This document shows positions 56,539 through 64,000 of a DNA stretch of 64,000 bases, piece by piece. The notes beneath the pieces are model-generated. The model saw only the letters and a list, made by a program, of their open reading frames with translations. It was not told the DNA's origin and did no database searches. The translations under genes were made by a program, and so were the position numbers. How positions within the stretch are numbered: the first letter of the stretch is position 1; every line of letters begins with the position of its first letter. This DNA comes from Reticulascus tulasneorum (Eukaryota; Ascomycota; Sordariomycetes; Glomerellales; Reticulascaceae), in the NCBI GenBank assembly GCA_001557505.1, contig LSAX01000001.1:186001-250000 (forward strand), in the 5' to 3' direction.

Positions 56539-58646
56539 GGTTTTTGGATCTCCGTTTTGCTGCAAATATCATTACAAGTTAGACACAGGAACCATTAGCG
56601 AAGTTAAAACGAACAAGAATGGTTTACCCAATGGAATTGCGGTATGGACATGCACACGCCCTTAAATCTGGCGGCTCAAGCAGTGCGGTCAGAAATGTAG
56701 ACGGCGGCCGTGGAGCCGTCAGGGGATGACGCGGCGTAGTGAGCGGCCACACGGGCAGATGAAGATCATCTCAAATCAGCGTACTCCGTAAGCACGATTC
56801 TTATTGCATGACAGGATTTACTCGCTACCACAGATCTCAGAGGAACGCCACTGCCGTGCAGTGGTTGCCTGATTTCGGGATACGAGTTCATAGCTATTGG
56901 TTGACATGCCAGCCTTTCGGCTCTGCTGTAAGCAGCATTACCAGCTTCACCGGTTTCTCTGAAAGCAGCATTGGGTAGGTGCCAAGAGGTTCATAATTAG
57001 ATTCACGCTCCACTGCATTGGCTAGAGGATCATCTTCGTCTGCATGCCACTTGATAGGTGCATCCGGGAAGTAGAAGGGACAGTCATAGTCAGCATCTGA
57101 TACCAATATCCTAAGCTCAGTGCAAAAGCTTTCCAGTGAAATGCAGATAATTGCTGGAGTATGACTTCCAGATAAAGTATCAATGTCAAGCTGATGTATG
57201 CCGATTTCTTTTACGCTAAAACCCCGGGCCGTCACACAGCCAGAGCCTCAATCTGCGGTGTGGTATACATTACATGCAAGGTTGCATCAAGGCTATTGAT
57301 GTTGCAGTGTCCTATCTAGTACCGAGCTGCATTATTTTACCTCCTGCGATAGCTCATGTCACCCTCATTGGCACTAATCTAGGGCTCAACTACTGAGGCA
57401 GGTCCATTTGGCCAAATCATGACATGACCAGGCAAAGTAGGGCAGATCACACACCTGGGAAGCGTCTGCGATCAATATGGCCATCCACCAAGACAGATTC
57501 CAACATCTTGGCGCGACATCTTCACAGTAGGATCTCGGATTCTCATGGAAAGGAAGCGATTGCGGTCGCTGCTGGCTAGAATGCCGGCACAGTCTGAACC
57601 CTGAACCAAAGGGTCGCAAGTGCAGACAGTGAACAGTGAAATCTCGAGACGAAACCCAATGCCTCAACCGTAGCGGACTGAAACAAGCATCGATTGATAT
57701 GAAAACCTCAACCTAGGAACAGCTCTTCTGTGACCGCTGGTTTTGAGCGGATTCTGAGACCCGAGAAATTGGGACTGAGAAGTTGTGGCAACCAAACGCG
57801 TCAAGTTTTTGCACCTTACTCTGCCGTCATTTACGCGTTGTTCTCGTAGTACAAGTACGGACAGCAATATGGTACGTCTGCCATAATGCCAACCGTAATC
57901 GTTAGGTTTGCTCACAGAGGGCACGCCCAGCCGGGCAAAGGCGGCAGAAGTTGATGCTTGAATCTGCCGGAGATTAGTTTCTCCACGAGTGTGCAAGGGC
58001 GGGGAGAAAGGATGCCAAGCAGTCTTTTCAGATACGATGTAACCTCGCTCGATGGCCACGATCTGACTCAAAGATTTCGTTCCTGACCTGCGGTTCCTAT
58101 CCCACTCCGTCTGAACAGGAGCCTAGGAGCCAAGGAGAATCATGTTGGAGATCTGTCTTCAGATGCCGCTTGGGAGAGACAGCGTTCCCCGCATGCGCTA
58201 GATATAATATTGCGCGGGGTGGTGCTCGGTTCATCTGTTCCTGAGATTTCCTGAGATTGTCGAGATTGTTCCTGGATTTTCCCGCACCGCTTTTAGACTT
58301 GCATCCAACCGCTGCTAAGATCCCGGTCAAGGCGGTTTCTGGCCCGTGAAACCGGCGCTCCAGCGCCCAAGCTAGCCCGTTTCGCGAACCAAGACACTTC
58401 TCTCCACAGGACACCACAGAAACGGCATCTCGCTTGGTATCCCGACGGAGTGTCACCTTCCATCCATCACAATGGGTATAAACATGACCTTGTGCTTTCT
58501 TGGGGCTTTGGGGAACTTGGATGCGGGGGGGTGGGAGCTTCTCTGGGGAAAGCAAATAAATGGCGTGCTGCTCTGCTTCTCATGGGCATGTTCGGTTCTG
58601 GTCGTCACTCCATAATCCCTTCAGTCACTGCAGCGGAAAAAACACC
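56539..58646. other. Divergent intergenic region
   Basis: Promoters of the carboxypeptidase (minus) and GH7 endoglucanase (plus). A minus-strand open frame at 56894-57235 (about 113 codons, no ATG start; PMLLSEKPVKLVMLL near its end) reads like the end of a protein, but I cannot identify it or extend it. Confidence 0.3.
58523..58548 (+). promoter_or_regulatory. Two candidate CreA/CRE1 sites (SYGGRG)
   Basis: GCGGGG at 58523 and CTGGGG at 58543 lie about 100-125 bp upstream of the endoglucanase ATG and match the SYGGRG core bound by the carbon-repression regulator. The core is short and frequent, so this rests mainly on position and on the known repression of cellulase genes. Confidence 0.3.
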
Positions 58647-59972
58647 ATGGCTCGTACCGTCCCTTTCATTAGCCTCGGCTCTCTTCTCCTTGGCCTCGTT
58701 GCCGCCCAGAAGCCTGGTCCTGGACCAGAAGTACACCCCAAGCTGCAGACATGGAAGTGCACAAGGGACGGCGGTTGCAAAGAGCAGACAAACTATGTTG
58801 TGCTGGATTCCCTCGCTCACCCCGTCCACCAGGTCGATAGCTGGGCGAGCTGCGGTAACTGGGGAAGCCCGCCAAACGCTACGGTGTGCCCGACCGCGGA
58901 GGCATGCGCCGAGAACTGCATCATGGACGGAATTGCCGACTACAGCACGTATGGAGTCGTCACAGACGGCGCGAGTCTGACCATGCGCCAGTTGCTGGAC
59001 GGCAGACTGGTGTCTCCTCGCCTGTACCTCCTAGCCGAGGATAAGCAAAAGTACGAGATGATGAAGCTGACCGGCGCCGAGTTCACCTTCGACGTGGATG
59101 TCACGAAGCTGCCTTGCGGCATGAACAGCGCGCTCTATCTCTCCGAGATGAGCGAGACTGGTGCCAAGAGTGCTTTGAACCCTGGCGGTGCGTACTACGG
59201 CACTGGATACTGTGACGCCCAGTGCTTCACCACCCCCTTCATTAACGGAGTCGTAAGTGCTTGTTCCCATTTCCAATGCCGAGTAGTTGCTCTAACGTCT
59301 GCTTAGGGGAATATCGAAGGCAAAGGCTCATGCTGCAACGAGATGGATATCTGGGAGTCCAACTCACGCGCCGCCCACATCGCTCCCCACCCCTGCAACC
59401 AAACAGGTCTATACCTTTGCGAGGGCGTCGAATGCCAGTTTGAGGGCGTTTGCGACAAGAACGGCTGCGCGTGGAATCCATACCGCGTAAACCAGGACAA
59501 TTACTACGGTGTCGGCGATGGCTTCAAGGTCGACACCACCCGCCCCTTCACGGTCGTGACCCGCTTCCCCGCGGATGACGAGGGCAAGCTCAAGGAGATC
59601 CACCGCATCTACGTCCAAGACAGCGAAATCATCCGCGCCGACGTCGTGTCCATCGAAGGCCTGCCCGCCGTCAGTTACCTGGACGACGAGTTCTGCGCCG
59701 CGACTGGCTCCGAGCGCTTCACCGATCTGGGCGGCATGGAGCAGATGGGCGATGCTTTGACACGAGGCATGGTGTTGGCTTTCTCGATCTGGTGGGACGA
59801 GGGTGGTAACATGACCTGGCTCGACAGCGGCGACGCCGGTCCGTGCAGCTCGACTGAGGGAAATCCCGCCGTTATTAAGACTGTGGAACCGGATCCGACT
59901 GTGGTGTTTAGCAACATCAAGTGGGGAGAGATCGGGTCCACGGTCAGTAATTGCAAAAAGCTGAAGCACTAG
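58647..59972 (+). CDS. GH7 endo-beta-1,4-glucanase
   Basis: Exon 1 is 58647-59252 and exon 2 is 59307-59972; the phase-0 intron is 54 nt (GTAAGT...GCTTAG); 423 residues. A signal peptide (MARTVPFISLGSLLLGLVAA) leads into the GH7 catalytic domain with many paired Cys. Splicing creates GNIEGKGSCCNEMDIWES, whose Glu214, Asp216 and Glu219 form the retaining catalytic set (nucleophile ExDxxE acid/base). WWDEGGNMTWLDSG and VVFSNIKWGEIGST are family blocks. The length and the absence of the loop insertions of cellobiohydrolases point to an endoglucanase (Cel7B/EG1 type). There is no linker or C-terminal CBM1. It cleaves internal bonds of cellulose outside the cell. Candidate CreA sites lie just upstream. 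Confidence 0.95.
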
Positions 59973-60494
59973 TGGGAGTATGTATATTCGTGGAGATTAG
60001 TTGTTAGACAATAATACAAAGGGTAGAAGAGGTGAAGCATATTTAACAATTCAAAGGATATCACACGGGGGAGAGTTTTGACTGTGTTTTCCCAGTTAAT
60101 TTCCAGAGCCGGATACTCCCTACATATGTCTGTGAAGGCACGTACCGGGACTTGGTATAAAGACTGCGCTTCTCTTCGTTTACTACGTAAATCTACGAAC
60201 CAGGGGAGATGAATGTTTTATTCCACAATGAGCTCAAGGCGTCTGAGGTTTGGCTCCGTGGGACTTCTCGCATGCTGAGTAAGCATTAATTATACGGTTT
60301 TCTAAAGTACCTTACAGAAGGAAGGCGCGTCGCGTCCCCACCACTCTGCTTAAAGATGTATTTGAGGAAGCAGTTAATATCAAAGGGCGACACCGTTTCT
60401 CCCTCTTGCTTCCGAAAGCTACCTACAAACGACAGTGCCATTATGCCTTGACTCCATCAACGTTATTCTACGAAATCTTCGTAGCTTCGGCAGA
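59973..60494. other. Intergenic, endoglucanase 3' and methyltransferase promoter
   Basis: Both neighbours read rightward. No gene seen. Confidence 0.45.
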
Positions 60495-61594
60495 ATGGAG
60501 CAATCAACAGAGCGACATTTCTTCCATCATGGGGGCCATGTATAGTTATGCTCTGGACCACAAAGCCCCGCGCTATGGCTGACCAGTGTCACTTCTAGGG
60601 GAATACGGCCGAAAAGAGAAACTGCCACTGGTGCCAGATCCGTTCCTTTGCGACCCACAAAGAGTTCCCTATCACCATCGTCAACGAGGTCGACAACGTG
60701 GCCATCCCCTCCTCGTTCCGCTTCATCGACCACCTCATTCTCGGCAGCGGCGTGGAGGCCGCGGAGGCTAGTTTCCGCAGCGGCTGCGAGTGCGAAGACG
60801 ACGAAGACTGCCAGTACCGCGGCTGCTTGTGTCTGCAGGAGCAGGATGACGATGAGGATGAGGAAGATCAGTCGTCGAGGCCCAAGGTCTACAAGTATCA
60901 TATGCATGGGTCGAAAGCTGGACACTTGATGTCCAAGTACTTGGACTCTAGCCAGCCTATCTACGAGTGCCACTCTGGTTGTTCTTGTAGTCAGGGCTGT
61001 CCGAATCGGGTGGTCGAAAGGGGGAGGCGGATTCCGCTGCAGATATTCCGGACGGACAAGACAGGATGGGGTAGGTTGCGGGCTTCAAGACAAGGAGAGC
61101 ATGGCTGATGGGAGCGTTTAGGCGTAAGAGCGCTGGCGGACATAAAAAAAGGGCAATACGTGGACAAGTACCTAGGCGAGATCATCACTCCAAAGGAAGC
61201 ACAGCGGCGACGGAACGCATCCGACATTGCCCAGCGGAAAGACGTCTACCTGTTTGCCTTGGACAAGTTTACCGACGCAGACTCACCGGATATACGGCTG
61301 CGCGGGCCTCCCCTAGAGGTCGACGGAGAGTTCATGTCGGGGCCGACGAGGTTCATCAACCACTCGTGCGATCCGAATCTACGCATCTTTGCTCGGGTCG
61401 GCGACCACGCCGATAAGCATATCCACGATATTGCATTGTTTGCGTTGAGGGACATCCCGCGAGGGGAGCAGCTCACGTTTGACTACGTGGACGGAATGGC
61501 CGAGGACGAAGACGACTCCAACGATCCGAAGAAGCTGAAAGATATGACCAGGTGTCTCTGTGGGAGTAAAAAGTGCAGAGGCTACCTTTGGTGA
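60495..61594 (+). CDS. dim-5: Histone H3 lysine-9 methyltransferase (DIM-5/Clr4/KMT1)
   Basis: Exons 60495-60539, 60599-61070 and 61122-61594; introns of 59 and 51 nt in phases 0 and 1; 329 residues, close to Neurospora DIM-5. No chromodomain is present, as in DIM-5 and unlike Clr4. The pre-SET Cys cluster is CECEDDEDCQYRGCLCLQ followed by YECHSGCSCSQGCPNRVVE. The SET domain has GWGVRALADIKKGQYV, YLGEII, DVYLFALDKF, RFINHSCDPN near residue 252 and LTFDYVDG (catalytic Tyr near residue 292). The post-SET tail is CLCGSKKCRGYLW. The enzyme trimethylates H3K9 and in Neurospora directs DNA methylation of repeat-induced-point-mutated DNA and heterochromatin. All zinc-binding Cys and catalytic motifs are present. 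The first coding exon is 15 codons. Confidence 0.96.
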
Positions 61595-63315
61595 GGTTGC
61601 CGCTCCGAGCAGCATGAGAATGCTGCAGGCGGTGACCTCTGCGATGCTGCAGTGTTTTGCCTTTGCCACAGGCCGAGCGGTTCGTATATCACATGTCATT
61701 TTAGGATAGATGACGGTGGTAATGAGGTCACATTGACCGTTTGCACGAGCAACAAAGAGTCAAACTCTGCCCAACAGGAATTGATTGAGGACCGCAACAT
61801 CCAACGCAGATGATGCGGTTTCCAATGATACGTGAGCTATCGGATGTGAGGAGGTACCACGGCCTATGAGCCCCCCCTGGCGTCAAGCAACGACGAACAA
61901 GAATTCAGCTACTGGTTCATCTGAAATCCGTTGAGTACTGCCAGACACAGGAGTTGCTCCAGCCACCCGACATGTTATGGCCTAAGAGTCAAAGCAACAT
62001 AATGCCCGAGAGATGACCCCTGGATGCTGGAGTAGATCAGATGGAGATCCGGTACCAGAAGGTGGCATGTCATGGCGATTGAAACTGAGCTGTCGCGACG
62101 AGAAAAGTTGTCAGTGCGGCGAAGGCGGGGGCGGCGGGGGACGAAGGAATCGAACCCGCCTGGCGGGGAAGACCCACCAGTTAATTCAATCAGTTGAGGG
62201 GTCCATCCACTGGAACTTGAACTGATACTGACGGTATTGACGCTGCCCTTTTGGTGCCTAACCCGACTCGGCGGTTGGACCCATTGGAGGGAGAGTTAGA
62301 CCACGTTCAGCACCTTCGTGTTGTTAGGTAAGGTATTTAGTGGCCAGACCCGAATAGTACCTTGACTAGGGCATGTTGAGCCTACTAAACTGAAGCCCGC
62401 CCGTGGGGCAGTGTTCCATAGAGCGGAGGTTGTCAAAGAGTCGCTATTGTCAGAAGTGACAGACGCCACCCAATTCCACTCCCGACATTCCAGCGCAGTC
62501 CTAGTCTAGGTGTTGGAAGCATCCATTGTAGCGATGAGATCACTGTTTGATTGGCACCTTGCAAACCTGGTTTATTAGGGGACCATTATTGCCCTGCTGC
62601 ATTTCCTGAAGAGCATCCAGGATGCAGGCAGTTTGACCCGTCAATTGGAGGTTTTAATTAACGAGTTGTTGGGCTGCAGTGCGCAGTTTGGGTCACCCCT
62701 GCCTGCAGTGGTCCCTGTAAATTTTCTTCAGGCCCTTATCCATCCTTCCATAAACATGGCGGTCTCTTCCCACCTTGCTTCCACCCCACACCATCTAGGC
62801 TATCTAGAGAAGCTACTTCGTACAATTATTTGCACAACATATCCCCACACGGGCTCGTTCGCTACATACCGACCTAGCCTTGAGCCGATTGCAGCGACCA
62901 GATTTCCTTCATCCTGACAGCAAACAGTCCTGAACGGTCGCGGAGTACGGCACCGTCAGAAGCTTATCCCATCATCCAGCTGGCGCAGCCTCGTATGTTT
63001 CTGAAAATAGCTGCATGCAGTCAATAACTTGTTAGCTTGCTCGACAATCTAATCCTTGTCTCCGCACTCCTTCCCGGCGAACCACCACAGCGGTCCCGCC
63101 CCGCCCACTACAAACGTCGCGACGGTCGAGTCATTCGGACACAGAGCTCCCTCCCTTTTCTCTTACCGATCACCCGTGCCGATTTGATATTGTGCTTCTG
63201 GGCTGCCAAGTTGTTTTTTCGGAGTCGGCCAGCAATTCTTTGGATTACCAGGCGATGGCATAGAGCCGCTGTCTTTCGTCGTATTCTCAACAGGTGAAAG
63301 CGAGGCTTTTAAACG
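61595..63315. other. Intergenic
   Basis: About 1.7 kb without a supported gene. A minus-strand T-arm-like motif around 62146-62166 resembles the 3' end of a tRNA, but a full cloverleaf could not be found. The right part is the promoter of the ubiquitin-domain gene. Confidence 0.35.
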
Positions 63316-64000
63316 ATGGTATGACGTCTTCTTCCCTGTCGATACCCAACCTACTCCCCTACTCCAGCATGGTGTTCTGTACCATTGTTTTCCATGAGTG
63401 ACTCTCGATCCGTAGTCGACTTGCAATGACTGACATCTGTCGCTTTCCAGGGTTGCTGTTTCTCGCGCCCCGCGGGCCCTAACTCCCCCTATCCAGGAGG
63501 GACCAACACGCCATCCGCACGGGCAATCAACCCTCCTCCGCACCCAATCTCGCTTGGCGAAGAAGCTCAGTCGACCTCACCTGACGCCACGTCACGTCGC
63601 CGTCGTCGACATGACCAGCCGCTCGATCAGCACATCAACAAGCCCCTACGACGGCATGAGTGGACCTCCACCAAGAGAAGCTGGACTCGCTCAGCCCTGG
63701 CCCGTGAGCGGACCGACTTCTTCGACACGAGGGTCACGGGCCGACCGGAGATATGGCAGACCCTTCACGCCGCCCTACAGGTTATCTGGGACCCGGTGGC
63801 ACAAGGTGCGGCGGAGGACGGGGCCATGGGGTTGGCCACGGCTCAAGGCATCTTGACAGCCGCAGATATCACGCTTCCTACGGGCGATCTTGCACAAGGA
63901 GCCTATGATTCCTTGGGGAACTACTACGCCCTTAATGAGTGGCTTGTCGCGGATCCTTTGAATCTCATCGAGGACACGGATGGCGATGAGCGCGGGGACA
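63316..64000 (+). CDS. UBTD/DC-UbP-like ubiquitin-domain protein (5' part, cut by window end)
   Basis: Coding starts with an ATG at 63316-63318 that is immediately followed by a GTATGA donor. A 132-nt intron ends CTTTCCAG at 63450, and exon 2 runs to the window end. The protein begins MGCCFSRAPRGPNSPYPGG, the N-terminus of fungal UBTD1/2 (DC-UbP) proteins; Gly2 with Cys3-Cys4 is a potential myristoylation and palmitoylation site. It continues INKPLRRHEWTSTKRSWT, ARERTDFFDTRVTGRPEIWQ and ADITLPTGDLAQGAYDSLGNYY, the conserved DC-UbP/UBTD2 N-terminal domain. The ubiquitin-like domain expected at the C-terminus is beyond the window. Upstream frames in the other phase are shadows. The 5' exon therefore contributes only the start codon to the protein. 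Confidence 0.86.

Noticed and set aside
59409..59969. 186-codon minus-strand frame opposite the GH7 gene
   Set aside because: Shadow of the endoglucanase exon; no motif and no start context.
62140..62200. tRNA-like T-arm on the minus strand (GGTTCGATTCC)
   Set aside because: The T-stem has a mismatch, no matching 5' acceptor strand or anticodon arm could be found, and the 3' acceptor bases have no partner. Probably chance or a relic; a covariance-model scan would decide.

Overview
The window is nuclear DNA of a filamentous ascomycete (Pezizomycotina, probably Sordariomycetes). The evidence is short introns of about 43-132 nt with GTRNGT donors and CTAAC/CTGAC branch sites, fungal-only families (HET domain, Helo-like/ankyrin, fungal CorA-like, GH7 cellulase, LysM secreted proteins), and a DIM-5-type H3K9 methyltransferase with a DIM-5-like post-SET end. 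The class assignment is inference. Most genes were rebuilt by hand: splice sites were accepted only when donor, branch site, acceptor and reading phase agreed and the spliced protein read through the expected motif.

Layout. 1-4.0 kb: no recognisable gene. 4.0-6.3 kb: an N-terminal helical domain fused to ankyrin repeats (minus). 7.7-18 kb is a housekeeping block: MIX23/Cid2, NatA auxiliary subunit Nat1, anthranilate phosphoribosyltransferase trpD (with a perfect Gcn4/CpcA site), a sphingoid-base kinase and the rRNA-processing protein Rrp1. 18.6-26 kb is accessory: a small coiled-coil/membrane protein, a multi-LysM secreted protein and a 7-exon CorA-like membrane protein. 27-42 kb looks like a self/non-self recognition or immunity-type island: two divergently oriented paralogous kinase-like genes with an unrecognised 82-residue three-exon gene between them, a 5'-truncated membrane-protein gene abutting a fragment of a patatin domain, an intact HET gene, and a decayed second HET gene. 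42.7-60 kb is rich in cell-surface and secreted proteins: a cupin, a GPI-anchored glycoprotein, a caleosin, an M6-type metalloprotease, an SDR, a serine carboxypeptidase and a GH7 endoglucanase. 60.5-64 kb: the dim-5/clr4 methyltransferase and the 5' part of a UBTD/DC-UbP ubiquitin-domain gene cut by the window end.

How they fit together. The 7.7-18 kb and 60-64 kb blocks are conserved core functions. The middle is fast-evolving accessory DNA whose genes suggest a plant-associated or saprotrophic lifestyle (LysM, GH7, carboxypeptidase, caleosin) and allorecognition. Gene decay is concentrated at 34.7-41.8 kb. No complete transposon, CRISPR array, or convincing tRNA or rRNA was seen.
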